Shown here piece after piece: positions 1 to 8,889 of a stretch of 64,000 nucleotides of DNA. This DNA comes from Sacculina carcini (lineage: Eukaryota > Arthropoda > Thecostraca > Sacculinidae), in the NCBI GenBank assembly GCA_916048095.2, contig OU696575.1, positions 5,799,501 to 5,863,500 of the forward strand. Direction: 5' to 3'. Under the pieces are notes generated by a model, which did not search any database, was not told the DNA's origin, and saw only the letters and a list, made by a program, of their open reading frames with translations. A program made the position numbers and the translations under genes. Within the stretch, counting starts at the first letter, position 1, and each line of letters begins with the position of its first letter.

Positions 1-534
1 TACCCCACCTTACACCCGAAATAGTACAAGTAGGCGGCCTTCGTTTTCACTGCAGAAGATATACTTCGCTGTTGATCTTTTTTGGTATACCGACCACAGA
101 CATAAGAGAAGTTGTCAGGATGATTGGTACAGGAACGCCTACTCATCTTTATCTGAAGGAAGGAAATATAACACAAGTTAACAACAACTGTACGAGATAT
201 AATTGCCAAAAACACATGCAAATTTCATTGAAATCCTAACTCCTAGGCAATGGGAATATTTCTGCTGCTCAAAATCCTGACGTGATACAGTAAAACGGTT
301 ATGATTTTTGAAATCAGCGTACCCAAATTAGTCTAAACCACTATACACATTTGCAGTAATTTTTTTTGAAATTTGTTGTTCAGTGTAATACGCAGATTAG
401 TCCAAATTATAGCATTTATTAGTTATCTTGTTGTAATACATTGCTTTTCCTAGCTTATGAAAACCCGGTATGTAAAGTGATATAGAACACGGTCTCATTT
501 TGAAGTTGACTATTCCCACTTTGAAGTTGAAATG
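1..534. other. No gene recognised; ends in a dispersed 45-bp repeat
   Basis: I see no convincing coding sequence, RNA gene or element end in this AT-rich stretch. The last 45 bases (496-540) recur at 42684-42728 with about two differences. Each contains a short internal duplication of TTGAAGTTGA. A hAT MITE has inserted just at the end of this repeat. Confidence 0.6.
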
Positions 535-542
535 GTATAGAT

Positions 543-894
543 CAGTGGTTCTCAACTTTTTTTGCCGTGGCTACCTTGAACACAATACGAGTCATTTTGC
601 CCCCCCAGAAACAGTCTTTGTCCCCCTTAGAAGTCATTGTGGCTCCATACACATGTATTGTCGCGACACGACTTCTCCAGAGGATTAGCATATATAAACA
701 ACGCTACCACCGAAACACACAATTGAAATGTACAACATCGACAATAAGAATATAAAACATTACATTGTTTCCACAAACTTTGTGGCCAGTGAGAATAGCC
801 TGGTGGCCCCCTATTTTTTTACTTTGGCCCTAAACCCCTCAGAAAATTCCCATGGTTCCCAAGGGGGACATATGGCCCACGTTGAGAAGCACTG
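543..894. mobile_element. 352-bp hAT-type MITE with perfect 8-bp target duplication
   Basis: The element starts CAGTGGTTCTCAACTTTT and ends ACGTTGAGAAGCACTG, an imperfect terminal inverted repeat of the kind found on hAT elements. It is flanked on both sides by the identical 8-bp sequence GTATAGAT (535-542 and 895-902), the duplication length made by hAT transposases. The inside has C-rich and G-rich tracts (about 600 and 863) and no plausible transposase, so it is non-autonomous and would have been moved by an enzyme encoded elsewhere. The perfect duplication indicates a clean insertion. Confidence 0.9.
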
Positions 895-1015
895 GTATAG
901 ATTGACTTGAAACGGAAGTCAATTTTGAGTCGAATCTAACTCCAAGGGTGCACTGTGTCATATCCTTTCAAAGCTCAACCATCGACCAACAAAGGATCAA
1001 ACGAAGGGTTCAACG

Positions 1016-1312
1016 TCAAGACCGAGAAACACGCAATAGCTTTGACTTTTTCGAATCGGCTGCATGTTCCATGTGGCACACCACCTGGATATGCTGTGCA
1101 GATCTATAATCAGTGACCGGCACACATTGTGAACGCACTTCTTCAGTGTCAAGGGTTGTCACCATCATAACGTCGTAAGCATAAACAAAAACAGGGTCCA
1201 TAGTTATGCTGAGCAGATCAGATGTGTTAACATTGAGTAAAAGAGGACGCAATCCACTGCCTTGAGGAACACCCGAGTGAACATTATACCAATCACTGTG
1301 CTCCCATCAACT
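1016..1312 (-). pseudogene. Non-LTR retrotransposon reverse transcriptase fragment
   Basis: The minus-strand translation contains a degraded RT core. SGVPQGSGLRPLL matches the VPQGSxLGPLLF motif, and about 25 residues later VYAYDV stands where YADD should be. The following residues fit the next RT block loosely. Loss of the catalytic Asp pair and absence of the rest of RT make it a dead fragment. The clade cannot be set from so little sequence. It is unrelated in detail to the L2-like LINEs A-C in this window. Confidence 0.6.
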
Positions 1313-1798
1313 CACGCTCATGCTTACGACATTCGAAGAACTAAGCCATCAATGATAGGACATTTCCTCAGAACATGAGAGACTTCTACATTCTTATCAG
1401 TCCATCATGATTTAATCTGTGGAACGCGCTGAAAATTCAAGCTGGACGGATATTGTTGATGAATGAAAAACAAGGTGTCCGTGGTGCCCGAATATTTCCG
1501 ATATGCAAACTGGTTCGGCGGCAGCAGACACTGTTTTTCATTGTGGAAAGAAAGACGAGAATAATCACATGCTCAAAATATTAGATAGCAAAAGTGTAAT
1601 TGAGACAGGTCAAAAATGATTAGAATGGATGATGGAGCACCTATAGTATTCACGTGGGAAGATCGCCACGCTTAACCGGTCGCCTGAAAACAGCGGTAAG
1701 ATTCGGAGCCAAGGTTGCACAGTCTTCTCCATGTAATAGATAATTTATCAGAATTAATAAGAAAATAAGCATTTCATGACAAACACCACATCCTATTA
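1313..1798. other. Unassigned intergenic stretch
   Basis: I see no long reading frame, element end or repeat here. It may be the decayed 5' part of the LINE fragment that ends near 1312, but no RT or endonuclease motif is readable. Confidence 0.5.
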
Positions 1799-1994
1799 TA
1801 GTGGAACCTTGGATTACGAGTAACTTTGTATACGAGTAATTTAGAATACGAGCATTTCAACTCGTAAAAATTGATTGAGCACGAGCGATGAATTAGAATG
1901 CGAGCAAATGTGAGGAAAGCATCCGTGTGTGACTGTTTTGAAAGTCCCGCGCGGCGACTGCATCTTGTGGCAGTCGTATGAGTTATTGGTTCTC

Positions 1995-3068
1995 ATTTCG
2001 CTAGACTTCTCTTCTGCTTTTGACCTTGTAGACCAATCCATCCTAAGTCAAGATCTCGCTCATGCTGGTCTTTCCTCTAGTGCACTTTCTCTTCTTACAT
2101 CTTACCTCACTAACCGATCTTACTCAGTCCGATGCAACTCAACTACCTCATCGTCTGTCCTTCTCACTTCTGGAGTGACACAAGCCTCACTCCTTGTTAC
2201 TCTCCTCTTCAATCTCTATGTCTCATCCTTATGCTTAATCTTGCGCCGCTATCCTATTGCGTACCATATTTATGCTGACGACGTCCAAATATTCTTTCCC
2301 TTCACTTTATCTTCATCATGTCTAGTTTCTGAACTTCTTAATGATATATCTTCTTGGGCTGCCTCAAGGAAACTTGTCCTCAATCATTCAAAGACTGAAT
2401 ATCTTGTATTTCACCCTCCTAGACTCACCCCTCACAATATTAATCTTCCTCTTGCCTCCCAGATTCGCAACTTGGAAGTTATATTCGATCCATCACTTTG
2501 CTTCTCAAGTCACTTCTCTCAGCTCACTCGCTCTCACCGTTTTATCATTCGGCAATTTCATCCTATCCGTGCTTTCATTGATTAAGCATCTGCCACCCTA
2601 TTAGTCAATTCCTACATCCTCTCAAAAATTGATTACTGGAACTCTCTCTTCTTTCATCTTCCTTATAAATCTGTCCGCCAACTTCAATCTGTGATAAATT
2701 TAGCATGTCGAATTGTTTTGCGACTTCCTCCTAAAACTCCTACATCATCCCACCTCCGGCAGCTTGGCTGGCTTCCTGCTCTTTCACGGATTCGATTACA
2801 AATTTGCTGTTTGACATTCAAATTGATTCATTCTCAATCTTCACCATTGTATCGTCGTTCTCTTCTCATACCCAGCGTTCGCTCTGATAGTCGCCATCGT
2901 AAGCCTTTAGTTAGTCCTCCCGCTATCAATTTATCTCCCTGGTCGTCCAAATCTTATACATTTTATGCTCCTCGTATATATAACTCGCTTCCCTCACACA
3001 TCCTTGAAAAATCGTCTCTCAAGTCTTTCTCTGTCGCCTTGCACAAACACCTACTTGAATCTGCTTGA
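1995..3068 (+). pseudogene. L2-like LINE reverse transcriptase, C-terminal half
   Basis: One frame reads through from RT block A (LDFSSAFDLVD) via the block-B region, where VPQGS is mutated to VTQAS, to YADDVQIFF (the intact YADD catalytic box). It then continues into the L2-type C-terminal tail, with an APRIYNSLPSHI motif near the end. The frame is broken once, by TAA at 2583-2585, where the sister element C has a Gln-compatible context. After that stop the frame continues for another 160 codons. The endonuclease and RT N-terminus are absent. The protein would have reverse-transcribed its own RNA at a nicked target; this copy cannot. Confidence 0.8.
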
Positions 3069-3669
3069 TCTAACCTACCCTGTAATCTGTTTCCGTTATC
3101 TTCCAGCTCTTATCCTCATTGTGATCTACTGTGTTTGGCTGGTTGACTCACTTTGGCTTGGTAAATTGTCTGGTCAGGAGAATTCCTGCTACTGGTACTG
3201 TGTAGCCCAGTACAACCAGTCTCATAGTCGAGTGGTCGGCGACTAAACCGGCTCCCTCACTGGTTCCCACCAGCGAGGAGGGTGGCTAGACACCCAGCAG
3301 GACTAAAAATAAAACCTGTCCAAGGGCGGAAGAGCTACTCGCTAGCCAACGGCCATCTAGCATTTATTTTATTATTTTATATCCTATGCTTTTTTATTCT
3401 ATATTTCCATTACATATTTTCTCTCTTTCCATTATATGCTCTATTACATTACATTATTCATATATGTATATGTGTATGCCTGTGTATGTGTATATATATA
3501 TATGCGTGTGTATGTGTTCTTGTGCATGTGTTTGTGTGTATGTGTTTGTGTGTATGTGTGTATGTATGTGTTCAATTTTGCAAGCACCCATGTACTTTCT
3601 GTCGATTTGTGCTCCATATTTTTGTCTCCATACCGCTCTGTGTCTACACTTTATTACTCAGCTCCTGCT

Positions 3670-3731
3670 AGCGCCTGTGTACTCGAAAGTGCGCTATATC
3701 AAATACATGTTGTTGTTGTTGTTGTTGGTTG
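3670..3731 (+). other. 3' hairpin and GTT tail of LINE A
   Basis: AGCGC (3670-3674) can pair with GCGCT (3691-3695). This is followed by ATATCAAATACAT and a GTT run. L2-clade reverse transcriptases are known to recognise such a 3' stem-loop in their RNA (established for the eel UnaL2 family). LINEs B and C have the same layout. Confidence 0.65.
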
Positions 3732-3833
3732 ACAGGGCACGTGTGCCCAGTCAGTCGTTGATTTTGGGGTGTTCGGGTAAACTTACGTGGTTTATGATCA
3801 CATCTTTGAGTTTTTCCACCGATATAATACGCA

Positions 3834-4235
3834 ATGAAATCCAAACGTAAGACAGGTGCCACTGAAAACAGTGAGAGAAAGAAAAAAAGGTATAATAACA
3901 ATAAATGACAAGAAAGAGATCATTAAAAGTACGAAAAGAGTGTTCATGTGTCTCAACTTGATACGGAGTATGGTTCACAATTTGCACCATCCATAATTTG
4001 CACCATTTTGAAAATAAGGTAAGAAATTAAGAGACCTAATGTTGCGAAGAGAGTGGAAACTGTACATTCTACCAAACAAAACCCCAAGCTATGGGAAGAT
4101 GTGGAGAAACTGATGTTGTTGTGGATATCAAAACACATTATATGTGCTAAGGCAAAGCCTCTGCATTTGGATCTTGTTAAGAGGACAACAGACACAACGT
4201 CTGAAGATGTAGATACAGTTGTATTGATTGTGTAA
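3834..4235 (+). pseudogene. Tigger/pogo transposase N-terminal relic
   Basis: The translation begins MKSKRKTG at 3834, followed by a basic run. After a frameshift near 3890 it reads ITINDKKEIIK. A further shift gives a frame from about 3929 (KYEKSVHVSQLDTEYG) to ICTILK, a TAA, then EDVEKLMLLWI and IICAKAKPLHLDLVK. This order matches the paired CENP-B-type helix-turn-helix DNA-binding domains at the start of Tigger transposases, in which DVEK-LLxW and ICxKAxxLxxDL are typical. The DDE catalytic domain is absent. A separate C-terminal Tigger-like scrap lies at 42750-43150 but need not belong to the same copy. Confidence 0.65.
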
Positions 4236-4298
4236 TTAAAACTATGTTTTCAATACGTTTAAACGTGTATACGTCTTGTAAATATTTTTGGAGCCTGC

Positions 4299-4631
4299 AG
4301 GTTAAGGTTGAAGGTTAAATGCCTAAGTGGCAGCTGCTACACGGTAAGAAGCCGAAGCTTATGAACACACAGGTGTGCCCCGTGCAGCTCGCTGCCACCG
4401 CACCGCTCCCTCCACGCTATGGCGCCACAAAGACGAAAGATGTATCAGAGAGGGCCACCTCCCCAGAATGCATGGCACAACACATGACTGATATCTGGTA
4501 CCCATTTGCTGCTGGATAGACAGGGGCTGTTGGATTATATAATTCGCCCAAGAAATTCTGCTCCGCTGGGTTTCGAAAAAGGGATCTCCCGCTTGTGAGG
4601 CGGGTGTGCTAACCACTACACCACGGAGTCC
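4299..4631 (-). mobile_element. tRNA-Val-derived SINE, copy 1 (full length)
   Basis: On the minus strand the head starts GGACTCCGTGGTGTAGTGG and contains an A-box-like TGGTGTAGTGGTTAG, an anticodon arm CCCGC-CTCACAA-GCGGG with anticodon CAC (Val), and a degraded B box. The body has a run shared by all copies (GGGCGAATT, the CAACAGCCCCTG region, ATGCATTCTGGGGAGG). The 3' end carries AAGC-TTCG-GCTT, the palindrome-like GCAGCTGC, and a TTTAACC-type tail. The internal polymerase III promoter drives transcription, and a LINE enzyme must supply retrotransposition. This copy lies in the Tigger relic. Confidence 0.8.
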
Positions 4632-4748
4632 ACAAATTAAATGGAACTCCATTTATTTCAATTTGAAAATTCGTTCAAGTATAAGAGTAAATTGGTTTAA
4701 GAGCTCGATCTTGGAACGCATTAAGCTCGTATTCCAAGGTACCACTGC

Positions 4749-5156
4749 ACTAAGTAGCACAATAGATGGACAGTCAATTTATGGTCACACCGCGGACCAG
4801 CCGTAAATCCCCACTTCGGACAGCTACATTCAGTCATAGCCAGAAACCGGAAAATCCGGACATGAAAATTCAAAAGTAATAATAATACAAGAGCCGAAAA
4901 ATCAGGTGATATAAATTTAAAGTCGCAGTTATATTTCGAAGTGTGTGTGTGGTCACATATACTAAGCTCGTACTCAACTGTCAATACAAATGCGACTAAT
5001 TGCTAGGGGAGACTAAATATGTTGCGGAGACTAAATATGTTGCAGATGCTAAATATGTCGGCTAATTTAAATTAGTCATTTATTGTATAATTAGTTTCAT
5101 TATACATGGTGAAATACAAAAACAAAATTAAATATATTATTTTCTAGGATTTTCAG
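4749..5156. other. Unassigned AT-rich stretch
   Basis: No gene or element end is recognised. GACTAAATATGTTG is repeated in tandem around 5010-5050. An AT-rich run leads up to the palindrome at 5158. Confidence 0.5.
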
Positions 5157-5299
5157 GGTGATCTATAAATAGATCACTGCCGGAGAGCGCCGTAGGGTAC
5201 ACCGCGTATAGTGGATGTCTTTCAAATTTCTTATATTTTTCAATGACTGTATGCACGCTGTGATCTAACTATGAATGAGGCTGTGGCCTTCCTGGACGA

Positions 5300-6340
5300 C
5301 CTTGGCCTCGATGTCGATGAGGTTGAGGCTGACATTCTTACAAGTTGAGGCTGGCATTGGGGGTTTCCAAGACTCTCAATCGATGAGATAATCATAAAGT
5401 ATTACGGTCATCACGACCTGAAGCTGTTCATTCGAGGAAAACCCATTCGATTCGGATACAAGTTGTGGCTATTGTGCGCCTCTGATGGGAACATCTACGC
5501 TTCATTTTCGTATCAGGACATGGAGCAAGGTCGCTCAGCACGGATGCCGATGGGTTCTCGAGTAGTCCTCAGTCCCATCTCCCAGGTCGGCATCGCTAAC
5601 GGGAAGGAGCTCTCCTTCAACAAATTGTTTACCTCTCCATCACTTCTCGTCTCGTTGACCAAACTGGGATTCAGTGTGTTATGAACCATCCTCGCCAATT
5701 GATCCAAGAAAGCTCCGTTGAAGCCGTACAAGGAGATGAATGCTCTTTGAAGCAGAAATTCAACTAAAGAACCATATTATATTTGTTAAGTGGAACGACA
5801 ACAGCTTCGTTCACATGGCGGCGAACTAATCCAAATCACGCCCTACAGTGAAGGTGCTGCGGTACAGCCGCACCAAGAAGGTGAAAGTTGGCAAATATAC
5901 AGTTATATTCCAGGTAAGTTTGGTCCCGCTTCAGTCCCGGGTCTCTTATTTCTATGTTAGGTTATGTAAGGTCAGGTTAGTTAGGCTAGGTTAGCTGGGA
6001 AAGAGAAAGAAAGTGGGACTAAAGCAGGACCAAATATATCTGGGGTGCATATATCCTTATCCAAACGTCCTTAGCTCCGTGGAGGTCGATATGCTCCGCG
6101 TCATCTCCAAGCAAGCCAGTAATATGGGGCCTTGGGCCACCATGATTGGATGGTGACCCACATTGTGATTGGGATCGGAGAAAAAAGATACTTCTCTCTT
6201 CTGATGGGCGCGATCCAGATAAGCTTGGTGAACGCCTGGTTAATCCACAAGAATCTTGGTTGAGAAGCCGGAAGAGCTCTCGCTCTACGACTTCACGCGC
6301 AAGGTGGCGTATATGAAGATCACTTATGACAAGGACTCAA
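5300..6340 (+). pseudogene. piggyBac transposase relic
   Basis: Readable pieces in order are: IDEIIIKYYGHHDLKLFIRG then KPIRFGYKLWLLCASDGNIY (about 5370-5505), matching the first catalytic block DExMxPyxGrhxxKqfirgKPirfGyK, here with its Asp in IDE. A frame then contains VVLSPIS and FNKLFTSPSLL (about 5560-5650), matching hhvyfDNFFTSpeLL but with Asp replaced by a Lys context. Further on are a KWNDNSFVHM piece (about 5790) and KRYFSLLMGAIQISLVNAW (about 6197-6253), the C-terminal region. Many stops and shifts separate these pieces. PiggyBac enzymes cut and paste at TTAA; this copy is long dead. Confidence 0.7.
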
Positions 6341-6642
6341 CCATCTCACGAGCCCAGATCACTTCTCGCTTTTGACTGGCAGCACATCCTTCGCTGGACT
6401 CCCGCTTCGACGGCCTCGGCCATATTCGTGCGTGAACAGCAACGGCGATGTCAGGGACCCCGTTGCAAGTCGAGCCCGCTGTCCTAATACAGAACGTGTG
6501 CAAACATTACGCTGTGCAGGCAGTGTTTCAATCCCTATCATACGACATGAATAAACACCGACAGACAGCTCAAAAAAGTCTGTTTCGTGTTCTGATACGG
6601 ACCATCTGGACTTGGATTGAAACTATTGTATATACTCGAAGG

Positions 6643-6829
6643 TAGTGGCGGCGCCAGGATTTTTCCGGTAGGGAACTGAGAGGGGCTAAGGAAAAAGATG
6701 CGGGGACTTTGTTAAACATGAAGAACTGACTCAAACTGTTCATGGTCAGGATTTTCGGTGTTCTCAAGGGGGGTTGGCATATTTTGGGGAATTTCAGCCC
6801 CTCCAAGTCCCCCCTTGGAACCGCCACTG
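6643..6829. mobile_element. 187-bp hAT-type MITE
   Basis: The ends are TAGTGGCGGCGCCAGGA and, reverse-complemented, CAGTGGCGGTTCCAAGG, an imperfect terminal inverted repeat. The flanks are CTCGAAGG (6635-6642) and CTCGAAAG (6830-6837), an 8-bp target duplication with one difference. There is no coding capacity. A related end fragment lies at about 42140-42188. The length and duplication size point to a non-autonomous hAT family. Confidence 0.75.
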
Positions 6830-6993
6830 CTCGAAAGTCTTGAAAAAACCAACAGGAATGCATATTTTCATTATTAGACTAGTTTTTCATATGTTTTATG
6901 TTACATTTTGTGCGATGAACCCATCTCCTCTAAAGCATAGAGCTGGTGCCATTATGACCGTAAACCGGCAGTGATCTATTTATAGATGACTGA

Positions 6994-8165
6994 ATGAAAA
7001 TCGCTCCTATACAGAAGTTACAATTATTAGATCATTGACATTTTTTGTGAAGCAGCATGAGGCAATAAATAAATTATAAAAACCAATTTTATCTCTACTC
7101 GAGGTCGTGTGTCTATGATGTGTGTCAACAAAGAGAACCACCGAGAAAATGGTAAAACTGGTCTACTTCAATGCTCTATTAGGACTAGTTAAAAACGCTT
7201 AAGTAATGATTTTAAAAAAAATATCATAAGTCCAAGGACCAAATAACATAACAAGTGAATTATATTCATTATATAAAGAAATAATCATGAGAAAAAAGTA
7301 GTTAAAATTGGTGATCTATTTTTAGATCACTGTCGGCTAATGGGTAAATGCCAATCTTGTCGTCTATATCAGTCTCTCGTTCGCGCACAAGCAACAATCA
7401 AGAACAATATAACATATGTAGACTCCATTGTGTTTGAACTGACGATAGCTGGGCGAATAACTGCCGATACGCCAGAATGCATACAATGGATGCGTCAATG
7501 AGTGCAAACGTCCCATTGAAAAAGTCCGTCCTCATATAAAACCGCATACCCAAATATGACGAGTTGATAGAAATATTCAGAGCAGCCGATGAAAAAGCAG
7601 ACATTCTGAGAATGAAATAACAAGCGCCGCAATGCTATTGGCAACCGTTGATTGCCTGCGTTGCTATGACAACAGCAATGCCGCCCAACACGCCGCAGTT
7701 GAATATTGCCTACTGAACGACCGAGTATAACGCCCTACGGCAGACTTTTCAGACGGAAAACACTGAAAAATTTCTTCTACTGAGCAAATATTGCTGGACG
7801 TCGAAAACAAAGATATCCAGATCACCAGTTGCAAAATACAATTATAATATGCAATCACAGACGGCCGACCAAAAAATTAAGCCCGTGTGAGCTTGCAATG
7901 AGAAGATATAACGAGTTATCTACGAGTTATACGAATTATCTCGTAAGTAAAACCGCTGAATTCTTAAAAACAACAAATGCTCTGAAACCTCCATTTATAT
8001 TCCTCTATAATCCACAACGAGCTTTCAATTTTGGTCAAATAAGCACAACGTAAGAGAAAAATACCACACAGGAGAAATATTCGGTTGGACACCCAAAAAT
8101 GATTTCTAAAAAACTGAAATAAAGTGCATATACCATACCTAGCAGAGCAATGAGTTTCCGATATC
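6994..8165. other. Unassigned stretch with a third copy of the palindrome
   Basis: No gene is recognised. At 7311 the block GTGATCTATTTTTAGATCAC followed by TGTCGG repeats the 5158 palindrome in the same orientation, suggesting another end of the same element family. Around 7380-7830 short plus-strand frames exist (for example YDELIEIFRAADEKAD) but I cannot match them to a family. Confidence 0.5.
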
Positions 8166-8199
8166 GTGACCATACCTTCGAATGTACTAGTCATTCACT

Positions 8200-8345
8200 C
8201 AATAATACACAGATACATGCATGTACATATATTAATGCATATATCATACGCTTATATAGAATTATGCATGCACAAACATAAACATACACGCAAAACATGC
8301 GTACGCACATACACACACGTACATACATACACACGCACAAACAGA
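8200..8345. repeat. Low-complexity CATA/CACA tract
   Basis: Alternating purine-pyrimidine repeats of the CATACA and ACACGTACATA type. Frames across it are artefacts of the repeat. Confidence 0.7.
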
Positions 8346-8526
8346 ATGGCAATTAAGCAAGCACGCTCATACACTGCTGCATACAAGCTGCAAGCTGCTG
8401 CATACACTGTGGGGAATATTGTTACAAACAATGATGAATTTGTTAGACTAGAAATATGATTGAAATACTTTTTGTAATATGTCGAAAATTCGGCAAACTT
8501 TCTTCCGATCAACTTGCTAGAGTTAA

Positions 8527-8616
8527 AACGTAACTGTGTAACTGTAACATTATGTACATTGTAACATTGTGTAACTGTGTGTAACAACATGTAACATTGT
8601 GTAACTGTAACTGTCA
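8527..8616. repeat. Degenerate GTAACTGT/GTAACATT repeat
   Basis: A short array built from GTAACTGT and GTAACATT words, about ten units with variable spacing. No function is evident. It lies directly before the 19-bp minisatellite. Confidence 0.6.
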
Positions 8617-8637
8617 CACCGACGAAAGGACAGTGTC

Positions 8638-8815
8638 AACACCACGTGAATATCATTACACCACGCGAATATCCTTACACCACGTGAATATCATTACACC
8701 ACGCGAATATCAATACACCACGCGAATATAATTACACCACGCGAATATCAATACACCACGCGAATATCAATATATCACGTGAATATCAATACACCACGTT
8801 GATACACCACGTGAA
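8638..8815. repeat. 19-bp minisatellite with CACGTG/CACGCG variants
   Basis: About eight near-complete units of ACACCACGCGAATATCAAT, ending in shortened units. Individual units differ mainly at one base that converts CACGCG to CACGTG and in the last three bases. The array abuts the 5' side of LINE B, so it could be part of that insertion's 5' junction or a genomic minisatellite. Confidence 0.85.
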
Positions 8816-8889
8816 GCTCTTGTTCAGCCAATGAACAAACTTCCGTTAATTCTTCTTTCACTTATCGTAACTATAAGAAATTTGACCCA

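Larger units (their letters stand above)
1985..3731 (+). mobile_element. LINE A: 5'-truncated L2-like retrotransposon
   Basis: The insertion contains the second half of an L2-like ORF2 (1995-3068), a 3' untranslated region with a TG/TA-rich stretch (about 3466-3571), a hairpin AGCGC...GCGCT (3670-3674 with 3691-3695), the bases AAATACA, and a short GTT tandem tail (about 3709-3729). The hairpin plus simple-repeat tail is the 3' architecture of the L2 clade. The 5' end is abrupt in mid-RT, typical of incomplete reverse transcription. It lies inside the Tigger relic. Confidence 0.75.
1799..4747 (+). mobile_element. Tigger/pogo-type DNA transposon relic, interrupted by a LINE and a SINE
   Basis: The left end TAGTGGAACCTTGGATTACG and the reverse complement of the right end, CAGTGGTACCTTGGAATACG, form a matching terminal inverted repeat resembling Tigger family ends. 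A TA precedes the left end, while the expected right TA appears mutated to CA. Inside lies a decayed Tigger-like transposase N-terminus (3834-4235). LINE A (about 1985-3731) sits in the 5' untranslated part and a SINE (4299-4631) in the 3' part, so the Tigger copy is older than both. The C-terminal DDE part of the transposase is missing, so the copy was probably internally deleted. Confidence 0.65.
5158..6993 (+). mobile_element. Decayed piggyBac-like element between inverted palindromes
   Basis: The left end carries GTGATCTATAAATAGATCAC followed by TGCCGG. Near the right end the same block occurs inverted (CCGGCAGTGATCTATTTATA, from 6974). Between them lies a rotten piggyBac transposase (about 5300-6340), so the inverted blocks are probably terminal or subterminal repeats of that element. 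I do not see clear TTAA duplications at either edge, so the exact ends are uncertain. Confidence 0.5.

Noticed and set aside
8638..8815. CRISPR-like array
   Set aside because: Units are directly tandem with no unique spacers, and the window is eukaryotic. It is a minisatellite.
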